From NCBI GenBank assembly GCA_021234155.1, contig JAJEKV010000053.1:5672488-5736487 (forward strand): a stretch of DNA of 64,000 nucleotides, given 5' to 3'. This DNA is from Isoetes taiwanensis. Taxonomy: Eukaryota > Streptophyta > Lycopodiopsida > Isoetales > Isoetaceae. Under the pieces are notes generated by a model. That model ran no database searches. It saw only the letters and a list, made by a program, of their open reading frames with translations, and was not told the origin of the DNA. Positions 51,720 through 62,612 of this stretch are shown here, piece by piece (within the stretch, counting starts at the first letter, position 1; each line of letters begins with the position of its first letter). Position numbers and translations under genes: made by a program.

Positions 51720-52858
51720 TATATGCGAGATTACTTTGTGTTATATCTTGAGTATTGAGTGATCTTGTAAGATGTCTCAAATGTTGAGTGTACAATTTTT
51801 ACGTAATATATATCAAGCTTACTCTGCAATACTACAAGCATTGTGTCGATACTAAAATACTCCAATACAAACACTACTACAAGCATTGTTTCCAATACTA
51901 AAAGACTCCAATACTCACAAGCATTGTCTCCAATATAATGATCAAAATTTGAGACAAGTACACAAGTAACTTCTGAGACTGTTAAAATGATAAAACAACT
52001 AGGTCAAAGCATATTCAACCTTCATATGGCGGGATCGTCAAGGATCATCGGTGAGTAGCCCGATCAAGGGAAAATACGTTAGTGCGTGGAATCGATTCAT
52101 CTCAAACTTGATGGTCGATACGTGATGATCGTCTTTGGAAGGTCGGACCTTTGTCTTCAAGTAGCTCCCAAAGTACCATCGGCCGGACAAAGATAGTACA
52201 AACCAGCCAACACATGTTCATCGACATTGAAGGTCTGACCCTAGCTATCCTTGACAATTGCGTCAAGGATATGCCTCAAACTTAACACATTTGACCACAT
52301 AGAAATCTGCATTCTCCGATTTCCCCCCTCGCTACAACAAGCGACAAAGTTATCACCTTCCTCTATGTTTCCACTAAGCCATTCTCCATCACCTTCAAAA
52401 ATGCCTCATCGATTTCGGTCTTGATAACTTCACCAAGAGACTTTTACGGCTTTAGAGTAACATATTTCCAATTCTTTAACCTCGCTTGTTCACACAAGAT
52501 GACCGATTTCCTTTCAAACGGTTACCACGAAACAACTTAAACCTCTATGAGCCACCCCTTGTGCTTGATTTGGCCAAGTATGTCCCGATCTTTGTGTATT
52601 TCCTTCGTCCCTTCTACCCCGCGCAGTCCAGCGTAAATGGTCTCGTCCTATCAACATCATCCTTTCCAATGAACCAAAAGTGCCTGCAAAAAGCCAGAAC
52701 AACTATTGCAGTTCACATACAGTACAGAGGCACATTACAGCATTACACAGCAGATAAAAGCAGATAAAAGCACTTTGTGAAGCAGATGAAAGCACGTTAA
52801 AAGCAGATGAATGCAGATGAAAGCATATTACCTCTTGATGTCCCCGTTGCTGGCACCT
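51720..52858. other. Spacer between the two convergent genes
   Basis: AT-rich, with short repeats around ACTACAAGCATTGT (51830-51930) and near 52745-52830 four AAAGCAGATGAAAGCA-like units. No supported gene. Confidence 0.4.
52745..52830 (+). repeat. Short tandem AGCAGATGAAAGCA-like units
   Basis: GCAGATAAAAGCA or GCAGATGAAAGCA occurs about five times in 86 bp just downstream of the transposase-like frame. Confidence 0.6.
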
Positions 52859-55210
52859 TCATTCCAACTCATAGCGAATTCCATGTGCATCAAGAAGCAC
52901 CCTAAATCTCACTCCATCATACTTGAGCTGCTCTCTAGTGAATGCCCTTTGAGGACCCGCCCCTTGCCCATCGTGCTCTCCCTTACCATGGGCTGTCCCA
53001 AAGAAATTCCATATTATTTCCTTCCCTAGCTCGTGGTGATATCTTGGTAGGAAATAGAATGGTCGGGCAGATTTGAATTGGCTAGAACAACCATCTGACC
53101 AAACTATATGCCTGGAGAATTCTACACCATTTGATACTAGCCATGAATTGTGCTTTCTAAGACACGGTGTTGCACAAAAGAGTGTCATGAATCTTGTCAT
53201 CACTCAAGTAAAAATGGGTTTCCTTCAATAGCTTTCACGATCCCAGGCTGCTGTCCATCCCATCCTATGATGTGATGTGGACGAGAATTGTTATTTGGTC
53301 ATTGTGCCAATGCCGGCTTTGAACCTCCCTTTGTATTTTGATGTTGTAATTTCAGCAAAATCAATTACGTAAACAATGGTGCCATCTTGGATATTGTCCA
53401 AGAAACTCTTGAATTGCATGGCCCCGCCACCTAGCCCCTGTAATTGTGTGACATTTAATATCTTCAACGTGGAACACAGATATGAAATGAAAGCCTTCAC
53501 CGCCGTTCTCTTGTAAGACAATCTAAGAACCGGCTTTGGTCCTTTCTTTTTTTCCCTTGCCATTTGAGGTCTCATCTTGTGCCGCAGCCTTGTTGGTCCC
53601 ACCAAATGCCTTTGGATTTCTTACTTTTGTTTCCCTTCTTCTCAACTTGTGCCGCAGACTTCAGCCGTGGTCCTACCAGTGCCTTGGATTTCTTACTTTT
53701 GTTTCCATTCTTCTCGGCTTGTGTTTGCAGCCTTCGAGCCCGGTCCCACCAGCTACCTTGGACTTCTTACTTTGGTTTCCCTTCTTGGTGGCATTAGATC
53801 TTTTCTTTTCTGCCGCCACCGGCACTTCCTTGGTAACGCAAGGTGCAACTCCATCAGCTTCTTCGTCTCCACGGAATCAGAACAAGGTGCAGAGCATAAA
53901 AAAGAAGATCGGCGCAAGTTGAAAGCACAAAAAGAGAGTCGGTAGCATGACAAAGACATATCAAAGATGTTTCAAAGAACAATAAAGAGAGTATTACCTT
54001 TTCAAACGTCTTCCATTCAAGCAAGAACTCGTGATTCTCTCTTTCTCTTGGACATATAGGAAGACTTTTCGTGCCACACTCTCGACATGTATACGCATCA
54101 AGCGGTCATGTTTATACCATTCTTCACCCCGCTCTTGTTGCAAACCCACGACCTCCGTGAGCTCATTTGGTTGAGTCATAATTATGTTGGTTGGCCGTGA
54201 CACTTCTCACCAGTCCATTGGACCTCGCAGGTGCACTTGCACTCTTCACCATGGAATCGGTTTTTTTGACCTTAATGCATTCGGTGCTACCCGGCATACT
54301 CCAACTTCATATGGTATATGCAACAACGGGTTTCCTTTTCGATACTTTCTTCACATAAATAGGCTTCAACTTTCGAAAAGCCTTTAAGCAAACAGGTGTT
54401 CGGGATGTGCCTTTTTGTATTGTTGATATAGCTGCGGTGAATGGTGGCCTTTGGTTAGAAATAGCAAAAAAAAAGTTTGTATGGAAACTTATAATTGTGA
54501 CCTCCGTATAAGGTGCAAGGGATAAGAAATTGAAGCCTTGACTCTCCAACAAGTGTTCACAACATCTTTCTTGCAAGGAGAGACTCTCACTGCTTTCTTT
54601 CCCACGGTATGCTTTGCTTGCAAGCGGGGTGAGAGAATCGCACCTCAACCTCTTTTGAAAGCGGACCACGGACCATTTCAAGGAAGGCTTCCGATTTCCT
54701 TAATGCGCTAGCTTGCAATTGTTGACCTCATGCAACCTATCATAAGAAATATTGCACATGTATCAATGAACATATCCCAGCCAAAGATCACTGCCAGATA
54801 CAAGCACTTGAAAGCATGAAGAAGCACGTGCATGAAGACAAGAAATAGATGTACCTAACAGCCCACCGCCATAGTGGAATTGCATCTCGAATTTGTGGAA
54901 GAAGCCATCACAAGTGTTGAGGTTCGGCTCTCCAAATATCATGGTTCCTTTGCCTCTTTGTGGCTGCCATTGTCCGTTTTCAAGTTGTTGAGCAAGCACT
55001 CCGGCCGCCTTGCACTCCTTTGGATTTGGCAAAAGTCCGTGTTCCCGAGATTTCCATTTCGTTGTGATGAACCACCCTCTTCATCACATCAGCCTTTGAG
55101 TTCCGTGAATGCTTTTTGGTGAGCTTATTGAAGTAATCAACTACTTGCTTGGCTATTTCTTGCCGCGCCTCATGCTCGAGATCCTCCCGCTCAACCATTG
55201 CTCTTTTCAT
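52859..55210 (-). pseudogene. Transposase-like gene of the DNA transposon
   Basis: Minus-strand pieces from N to C: 54980-55210 (KLTKKHSRNSKADVMKR), 54307-54681, 53994-54203, 53291-53605 and 52859-53203. The last two carry TIVYVIDFAE, RHIVWSDGCSSQFKSARPFY and WNFFGTAHGKGEHDGQGA. I know this DFAE ... SDG.x.QFK ... HGKGEHDG signature from uncharacterised transposase-like proteins of plants and animals. The two Asp (DFAE, SDG) would be candidate catalytic residues. Introns or decay separate the pieces. Position inside inverted repeats supports a transposase role. Confidence 0.6.
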
Positions 55211-55719
55211 CTTATTCCTTAATCAGATTCTCTCTTTTTCTCTCGCATCCAATTTCTTGTAAATTGCGAGGAAACCGGATCTTCACGTGATATTTTTCCG
55301 TGTTGGATTGACATCCAACAAATTTTTTTCTTGTATTGGGATTCATCAGCCGAAAATCCAATGCTAAACGCGTGATTGCCTCCGTGCCTGTGATCGGGGG
55401 AGCCATGAAATTCGAGAGAGGGAGGATAATTGAATTGGAGGGAGAATTTTCGCGCCCATGACTTAAGTAATCCATTTGCAACGTACTACCACACCACCAC
55501 TCGGCGAAAATCCAGCCAAAACCCACAATCATTATCCTAATCTGGCTCATTCGTGAGGTGGACGTGTTAGTACATGAAGGGCGTAAAAAAAATGACGGGC
55601 AGTTACGCTTAAAGCACCCCAAATTAAGCAAAAGCAGGGGTGCTTTAAGCGGGCTAAAACCCTGCTATAAGCATGCGTCCGGACGCATGCTTTTGCTACC
55701 CACCAGCATACTTTCACCC

Positions 55720-55723
55720 ATAT
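55720..55723 (+). other. Right ATAT duplication of the DNA transposon
   Basis: Pairs with 47972-47975. The following bases resume the LINE ORF2 codons for YADD. Confidence 0.75.
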
Positions 55724-57060
55724 GCTGATGATACCTTTGCTTTCCTTGATGCTGATCTATCTAATATTGAAACTTTCTTGGAAATTATTAAGCAATTCTC
55801 TGCTGCCTCTGGAGTGAACCTAAATTTGGCCAAATCTGTTATCATTGGGGATAATATCCAGCCAAACTTTGCTGACATCAAAGGTCCTTAATTGTAACCA
55901 AGCTTCTACTTTATTGGGAATGCCTCTTTCTCTAAATCCTTCCTTGAAAGGTCTTTGGCAGTCTATCATTGATAGAATTAAGAAGAAATTGAACCATTTT
56001 AGAGGGTGTCTATCTTTTGCAGGTAGGACTATTATTGCTAATTCAGTCCTTGCTAGCTCTCATATTTACTTCTCTTCTGCCCTAGTGGCTCCTAAAGCTA
56101 CCTATCAGGAAATTGAGAAACTTATAAGAAGATTCATATGGAAAGGGTCTCATTTAGTAGGTTGGAATTATGTTGCCAAGCCAAAGAAAAATGGTGGCCT
56201 AGGATGTAAGGATCTTCATCTGCAAGCTTGTGCCCTGGCTGGGAAATATGTGTGGAATTCTCTTGTGTATAATTATAGTCCAGCTTCTCAATTTATAAAA
56301 CTCTGGCTCCAGAGCTCTCATGTGGATGGTCACCCTTCCTTAAATCATATTTTGCCTGATTCATGCTTCAATATTCTCCACCCTGGTCCTAATACTTCCC
56401 CTCTCATGAGGAATATAATTATGGCATGGAATAGAGTTCAATCTTGCTTTGAATATGATGCCCCCATTGATCTGGAATCCTATCCTTAGTGATCATGCAA
56501 ACAATGCAAACAATGTTATGGCCCTGAGGCACCCAAGAATTTATAAAAAGTGGACTGATCATGGTTTCAGGTTACTGAGTGACCTATATTTGGATGGTAA
56601 ATTTATTTCTTGGACTGCCCTTAGGAGAATTTTGCAAGGTACCTCGAGTGACAAAAAGATATATTTCCATCTTAGATCCATTCTGCCTTACCTGTGGCTT
56701 AATAATGTAGTGCCCAAAGCAACTAACTGGAACTTGGATGGCAGATGTCATTATACGGTAAGCAAAGTTTACTCAATCATTAATGAATCTGCTGCCCCCT
56801 CAAAAGCTTCTTCTAAATGGTCTATTTCTGATGAGGATGGTAGGATTCTGTTTTATGAAGTATGGCACTCCTATTGTTTTCCTAAGGTAAGTTTCTTTAT
56901 CTGGTTATTGGCAAATAAGAGTATTTCTACATTACAAATGACCTCCAGAAGATATGAGAACATTTCCCCAAATTGTCAGCTTGGTTGCAATATGGAAGAA
57001 AGCACTGAGCACATTTTTCTATGTCCAAAGCTTAATTCTTTCTGGTCTTGGTTTAATAGA
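55724..57060 (+). pseudogene. LINE-B ORF2, YADD box and C-terminal region
   Basis: Resumes with YADDTFAFLDADLSNIETFL and FSAASGVNLNLAKS (to about 55890), then after a frame change LGMPLSLNPSLKGLW, LSFAGRTIIANSVLASS and KPKKNGGLGCKDLHL (to 56489). The last frame (to 57060) holds the zf-RVT-like part: FFIWLLANKSIS and CQLGCNMEESTEHIFLC (C-C-H-C). It breaks at SFWSWFN, where a minus-strand LINE is inserted. Confidence 0.92.
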
Positions 57061-58650
57061 ATAGAATAGAATATGATTTTATCGCCCACGAGACCAACCG
57101 CCTATGGGACCCAAGTACAAAGAGAGAGCAAGCAGCGTGATACTACTGTGATTAAAAACCCTCACCTCAAGGGTTTTCGGAAAAACCTTAGTAGCAATAA
57201 GGATGTTTTGACATACCGCACGCTTATATACATAATCACAAGTACAATTTGAGATTAATGCCTGGATTGAGGGGGCATAATCGAAGTCCGCTGTGATCCA
57301 TTACCTCCCCGAGGTATCGATCCCAACAAGCCTACAGAGGCCGTGCTCAAGAGCTCATGCAAGGCCCGATGGGGCACAACTAACCGAGCATACCGAGCCC
57401 GGATATGCTCAGACACGGACAGCCCGGAGGGCGTGACTTTCATCCTCAATGGCGCTCGCTGACAAAGATTGGATGCACTCGCCCTCACGCGGCCCCGGAA
57501 TCCATCTCCCCTCGCTCAATGCGGAGGTGGTGTGCACTGTCTTGTAATGGAAGCAATCACCCCCGCTTTTTTCATGGGTAGATGGGTGCAATGTAGTGGT
57601 GTGGGCCCTCGTGAGCATGGGATTAACTCGTTGCCGATAATTTGCCACCTTGACATGTGATGTGGCCCTCTGATCCCAAAGCTTGGACATGAAGCAAGCA
57701 TCCAAGCATCGCTTCAAGGCGGTAGCGTTCCTTGGGTGTATGCAACGGGTCCACATCGTGTGCCTCGCACATTCCATAGCGAACCACCGGGCTTGCTTGT
57801 CTTTCCAAGAAGCTTTGAGTCGCCGCGGGCCCATCGCCACCGCCAAAGCAAGGTTGGGGCCGGGCTTCATCCATAGCCACCACCTTCCCCGAAGTAAATA
57901 ATGTGACGCTCCAGCCATGACCCTCTCAGAATGGAAGGAAGCCGCCTCCGGAGCAAGATCTCGATATGGGACCGTGGATTTCCACTCCCATTGTGTCGGG
58001 CCAAGAAGGCCTTCAGACCGCTCTAGATCGCTCCAAGTGGTGAGGGATATCACCGGCCCCCTACACTTCTGCCCCATAGAGGAGGACCGGCTCAACCAAG
58101 CCCCCAACAAGTGTGCCTAGTGACCCCATGCATACTGCCTTGACTGTTGTTTTGCATTGCATACTGTGGCTTTCGGCAGCGACCTGTGAACCCGATGGAT
58201 GCATCCCGGTGTGTGGTAGTAGAAAACTCAATGCCCAAATACTTATAAGACTGAGCCACCTCCACACCGCCGGTGGGTAAGTGAATGAGGGAAGGCGTGG
58301 GTGCCGGGATGATGGGGACCAAGCCCGGCACCCTTTGTCTTGGCCAAGTTAACTCTCATGTCGCTGAATTTGGCGAAAGTGTCCAAAGCATCCGTGGCGC
58401 TGTATGTCCTCTCCGGGGTATATGCGAAAAGTGTCAACATCATCAAAGGCATATATGAGTTGCTTGGGATTATGTGGTGCATCAACTGAGCCTCCCTGTG
58501 CTCACCTAGCCATTCTTCTAGCTGGTCAATGTACAAGCCAAGAGCCGCCGGGGATAGAGGACAGCCCTCGGCGCACCCCAATGTTACTAACAACGGCTCC
58601 CCGACAAAGCAGGAGACTAACCAGAGCAAGCCTCAGATAGTCTCAGATAT
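57060..58650 (-). mobile_element. (TTCTA)n-tailed LINE inserted in LINE-B
   Basis: On the minus strand, 58629-58243 reads GCAEGCPLSPAALGLYIDQL and DMRVNLAKTKG, reverse transcriptase blocks with YAFDDVD in a shifted frame for the catalytic box. Next come VEVAQSYKYLGIEF and long C-terminal frames (57409-58110). The end (57255-57488) matches the copy at 6868-7352. The 3' end has GGGTCCCATAGGCGGTTGG and stops in TATTC repeats at 57060-57075, not poly(A). The copy is 5'-truncated within the RT. Exact edges are approximate. Confidence 0.82.
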
Positions 58651-58652
58651 AG

Positions 58653-58888
58653 CATTCTATGAGAAGCTAGGCTTTCTCTTCCCTACGAGAGTTAATGGTA
58701 ATCTCTTATCATATATTCAAAATAATTGTGCCTTTGCCAATACTATTATGTTCATTGCTCTATGGAATATTTGGAAAGCAAGAAACAGAGTTGTGTATGG
58801 TAAAAAGAACTTTTCTATCTTCTCGATTAAGATGCATTTCCAGCTTGACATTGAATCTACAAAGAATAAATACAAAAAAAGAAATTAG
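58653..58888 (+). pseudogene. LINE-B ORF2, final segment
   Basis: Continues ORF2 after the inserted LINE: FYEKLGFLFPTRVNGNLL, FIALWNIWKARNRVVYGKKN and KMHFQLDIESTKNKYKK. The WNIWKARN motif is typical of the end of plant L1 ORF2, and the same block occurs on the minus strand at 62400-62612. Confidence 0.9.
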
Positions 58889-59153
58889 GCGACAAATATA
58901 ATGTGAAGTGGGACTCAATTGGTGCCTTTAGGGGGGCCTTTGATTTGTTTGTCTCTAATTTATGTGTTTTTAATTCTAACTCTGTTTTTTGTGATGATGC
59001 TAGCATATCTGAGAGTTTGTAAAGAAAGCCTTGGGGAGTTGGATGACACCAAGAAGGATGCAGATCAAGATCTTGAGTTTTTTTGGAGCAGTATGAATAC
59101 ATCTGAATCTGGTATAGGCATGAAATCAGGTTTACCCCAAGCCTTTCAGAGAA

Positions 59154-59417
59154 GTGACCCGTGATGTTCTCGTGATGTTTGACTTTTTGTCCATGTACCA
59201 CTACTACATGTTAGTGAACCAGTTCATAAAATACAGGGAACAGTACTATACGCATAGACTTCTGGCAGATCTATATGGTTCATTACTCTGCTTATGTGAA
59301 TCTGAATCCTCTTGCATTGATGACATTGCTGACAAGATCGAAGATTCCTACATTTTTGGATCTGTTGCGCCCTTCTATGCATACTATAATGCCAAACTGG
59401 ATTCCCTTTGCTCTTAA
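59154..59417 (+). CDS. Small third ORF of LINE-B (ORF3-like)
   Basis: An 87-aa frame 265 bp after ORF2. It reads FREV just before the Met, then VMFDFLSMYHYYMLVNQF, IKYREQYYTHRLLADLYGSL and FGSVAPFYAYYNAKLD. The other LINE-B copy has a homologous frame at 61984-62256 on the minus strand (REVMQMYYLFEF, LSRYREMYYSHKLLADLYGT, GDFYMHYNEWFDAQLD). Both lie between the ORF2 end and the poly(A). I know no family match. It appears to be helical and Tyr-rich. It may be part of a conserved 3' gene of this LINE group, with a spliced or frameshifted upstream part (58919-59164). Confidence 0.55.
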   Translation: MTRDVLVMFDFLSMYHYYMLVNQFIKYREQYYTHRLLADLYGSLLCLCESESSCIDDIADKIEDSYIFGSVAPFYAYYNAKLDSLCS

Positions 59418-59769
59418 GCCTGCCAAAATCCCAATCCTATATTGGAACTCCTGGGTTTGTTTTCCCACTAGCCTGAACATCTTTTGCTCAACCTTGCATC
59501 CTAATCTTGTTTTGGATCTAGCTAATGTGTAATTGCCTGAGTTTGTCGGGTCGTGACTCTTTTTTCCTACATCAACAAGTCGCTTTATTGTTAATTTTGA
59601 CTTATTAACAGTCAAACTTTAAGTCCGATTACACCTTTTTTTGAATTTTTCTCCATTCACCTAATGGTGGTGGACACAATTTAGGGACATTTTGTTTCAT
59701 TGATCTATGCTATGTTTAGCAGATCAGCCATGTACTCTTTTTCTTGATTAATGGAAAAACCAATTCTTA

Positions 59770-59774
<5 letters not shown>

Positions 59775-59809
<35 letters not shown>
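59775..59809 (+). other. Poly(A) tail of LINE-B
   Basis: A run of about 35 A residues just before the right copy of the 13-bp duplication. Upstream it reads TTAATGGAAAAACCAATTCT, which matches the 3' end of the second LINE-B copy. Confidence 0.9.
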
Positions 59810-59811
<2 letters not shown>

Positions 59812-59812
<1 letters not shown>

Positions 59813-59824
59813 ATTATCAGTACT
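59812..59824 (+). other. Right target-site duplication of LINE-B
   Basis: GATTATCAGTACT, identical to 42656-42668. Confidence 0.92.
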
Positions 59825-61570
59825 TATATGACAATGGCTTGGGAAAGCGTTATGTGACATGACTCTACGTAGCAATAGTTACAACGAAGCAGAGGAAACG
59901 GTATGCAATGTTATGTAGATACACGACAGTATCAGCAAAGCGTAGTAGATAATCTTGTATATGCTGGATTGTCTCTAGTTTTAAGTGATAGGGAATTTAT
60001 ATATTGTGAGCTCGAACTTGAGATGTGCTTCTTATATAAGGTGTACCTTCTTACTCAATGACTTCACTAAGTGTGCTTTTCTCAATGTTCTGTGGTTTGG
60101 TGGAAATACAATTAATTTGACTTTACCTCTGCTTTCTGTGGAGAATTGTATTATGTACTCATACATACAGGTACCTTTTCACATAATCCAGAAGGTCAGC
60201 CAGATGGTTTTGTAGCAGCTGCATTGGATCTTTTGTAATGTTATCAAGGTCATAAAGAATCATCTCTGATACCCTTTCTATGACTGAGAATATAACAGAT
60301 TAATCAAGTTGGAGTTGGAGTTGCATTGTCAAACTCAATGCTTAGTTTATCCTGCAGAATTCTCTTTTAACTGTGGTACAAGCTACACATGTCTTCAAGT
60401 GTGGCAATTTTGATACATAGGATGATTATAATGAACTCCGGATTGGCAAAAAATTACTATCTTTGGTTGTGGTTTTGGGCCATTTGTCTTTTCTATCCTT
60501 TGCATGCTCTTTTTTCGCCACGCTAATTTTATTATTTCTCTTATTCCAGGCTTCTTGCTCCTAGCCTTCATCTCTCATGCTCTCTTTTTATGGGCAATTT
60601 CATACTACAGTTAATCCAGTACATTTATCGACATTTATGGAAAATGGAGCATCTACATGTCTTTATTATTCAGTTGATTATATACTTCTAGAAAGTCAAA
60701 TGAGTAAATATACCATGCCGAATATGTATATTACTGAGGGATCCATTCTCCAAAATATTGACAAATAGACCTGAATGAATAATAAAACAAACATAATGCA
60801 GTTTAACATTTCAGAACATTCAAGTTTATCTGCAATCATTTTTAATGCAGTAATTATGCAATTCTCATGCATCAACAAAAATTTCGAACTTAAAAAAAAA
60901 AAACTCTTTGATCATCTTTCATCTGCACATACAAAAAATGTGCAAAAATAACTCCAACATACCCAATGTGACAAAGATGGAATTCTTCATTCTACTATAG
61001 TGAACGTTAGGATGACTAAAATTAAAATTTCAAAGTTAACATACGCTTTTTAAAGATGTCTCCAACTAAATATGGTGACCTAGAACCGTGAGCATACATT
61101 TATCTAAGATGTCAACTTATATATTACAACCTCCCCACGATAATTTCCTCACAATGTACTCAAAACATGCCAACTGGAAGTACATTAGTCAAACTATACT
61201 TCAAAGAAACGATATTCTATTTATAAATAAAAAACATTTGAGAGCTTGAAGTCCTTAAGAGCCTTAAGCCTGAACATCCTTATTTGTGATCAAACATTTC
61301 AAATGCAATCTTATTTTCAATGTAGGAAGGAAAGACCAAGTAATATTGGTTCCTCAAAGCAAAGAAAATAAGGTACTCTAAACATGCCATTCAGAATAAC
61401 CAAACACTCAAACTCTTTCTAATTTGCTAGGAAATGCAATCGATGCAACACTAATCTTTTAATTACAACAATGATTTACTTTTGCAACTATCATGGTCAA
61501 GCTAAAAATACCCTATATTTAAATGCCTAACAAATTAAACCTTGCTAAAGCCTTCGACGGCCTTCTTGCT
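59825..61570. other. AT-rich region without recognised genes
   Basis: Only short frames (60-76 aa) with no recognisable content. It should be the continuation of the locus left of 42656, into which LINE-B inserted. Confidence 0.45.
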
Positions 61571-61983
61571 AGATTTTTTTTTTTTTTTTTTTAAAGTAAG
61601 AGTAGATTTTTTCGTTAATTAGAAAAAGCCATAAGTTTAAGCCGTAGCAAGATGCTAAGTGAGCAGAGCATTATGATAGAGGTCCTCATAGAACAAGAAC
61701 CATTATCATCAAATGTTTTCAGAATTGATTCCTTAAACTGGAATCAGAGCTATAGAAATACAGTAGCAGTAAAAGTGAAGTACAAGATCTCCAAGTGTAG
61801 AGTATCCTCTGAAATACAAAGTTTGAAGCTGCAGCAGATATATGAGAAGTCTTCAAGATCCCTTAAAAGCAAAAATCAAAATACCAACCATGACCTTGAG
61901 TTGAATGAGAATTGGAATTAAAATAGGTCGGGATTGTGGAAATGTGTAATGGAAGGAGTAGGTGATGGAAGGCAGTATGAGAG

Positions 61984-62256
61984 TTAATTATGTTCATCCA
62001 GCTGAGCATCAAACCATTCATTGTAGTGCATATAAAAATCTCCAGTCGAACCATGGATGAATCTGTTATGGCCAGAATTGTTTTGGATGAGGAGAGATGA
62101 TAAATTTTCTTTTGCCATCAGCAGGAGCAAAGTGCCATACAGATCTGCCAAAAGCTTGTGACTGTAGTACATCTCCCTGTATCTACTCAACTGTCTCTCA
62201 GTCATGTTGAAATGTGTTATGTATAGGAATTCAAATAGGTAATACATCTGCATCAC
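61984..62256 (-). CDS. Small third ORF of the second LINE-B copy
   Basis: A 90-aa frame homologous to 59154-59417. The identical core is YRE.YY.H.LLADLYG.LL, and the two frames also share REV before it and FY.(H/Y)Y N....LD near the end. An in-frame extension upstream of the Met (RAREADWARIYCREV) aligns with VYPKPFREV of the first copy, so translation may start earlier or be joined to an upstream exon. Confidence 0.55.
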   Translation of the reverse strand: MMQMYYLFEFLYITHFNMTERQLSRYREMYYSHKLLADLYGTLLLLMAKENLSSLLIQNNSGHNRFIHGSTGDFYMHYNEWFDAQLDEHN

Positions 62257-62399
62257 TTCTCTACAGTAGATTCTAGCCCAATCTGCTTCTCTTGCTCTAG
62301 ATTGTCCATATCTGTGTCGAATTTAGTAGATCCTTGACCCTTAAGGAAGTCCAGATATTCTGTCACAATCAGAGTAAGGAGCATTAGAATCAATAATGT

Positions 62400-62612
62400 T
62401 TAAATTAGATACAAAAATATCAAAGGAGCCCCTGTAAAGCCCAATGAAGTCCCAATTTCTATTGTAGTTCTCCCTTGCTTTCTTTTATGAGAAGTAGCAA
62501 TGGATTCAATATCAAGCTGAAAATGCATTTTTATCCAGAAAATGGAAAAGGATTTGGAACCATAAAGAAGTCTATTTCTAGCTTTCCATATATTCCAAAA
62601 AGCAGTGTACAC
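62400..62612 (-). pseudogene. ORF2 end of the second LINE-B copy
   Basis: Reads FWNIWKARNRLLYGSKSFSI then KMHFQLDIES, homologous to 58740-58860. It supports family membership and orientation. Confidence 0.85.

Larger units (their letters stand above)
47976..55719. mobile_element. 7.7-kb DNA transposon with transposase-like and phosphatase-like genes
   Basis: Inverted ends of about 33 bp: GGGTGAAAGTAT and GGTGGGTAGCAAAA blocks at 47976-48008 match the complement of 55687-55719 with few differences. Flanks are ATAT on both sides. A transposase-like gene runs on the minus strand (about 55210-52859). A degraded gene with an FCP1/NIF phosphatase domain runs on the plus strand (about 50400-51700). 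The insertion cuts the catalytic YADD box of LINE-B. A 4-bp duplication would suit a Sola-type element; this is a suggestion only. Confidence 0.82.
42669..59811 (+). mobile_element. Full-length L1-type LINE (LINE-B), twice interrupted
   Basis: The 13-bp duplication GATTATCAGTACT flanks the unit. In order it has a 5' region, ORF1 (43347-45815), ORF2 endonuclease and RT (45872-47950), a DNA transposon (47976-55719), the rest of ORF2 (55724-57060), a minus-strand LINE (about 57060-58650), the ORF2 end (to 58888), a small third ORF and poly(A) (59775-59809). Without the two inserts the LINE is about 7.8 kb. Stops and shifts in ORF2 indicate it is now inactive. Confidence 0.93.
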
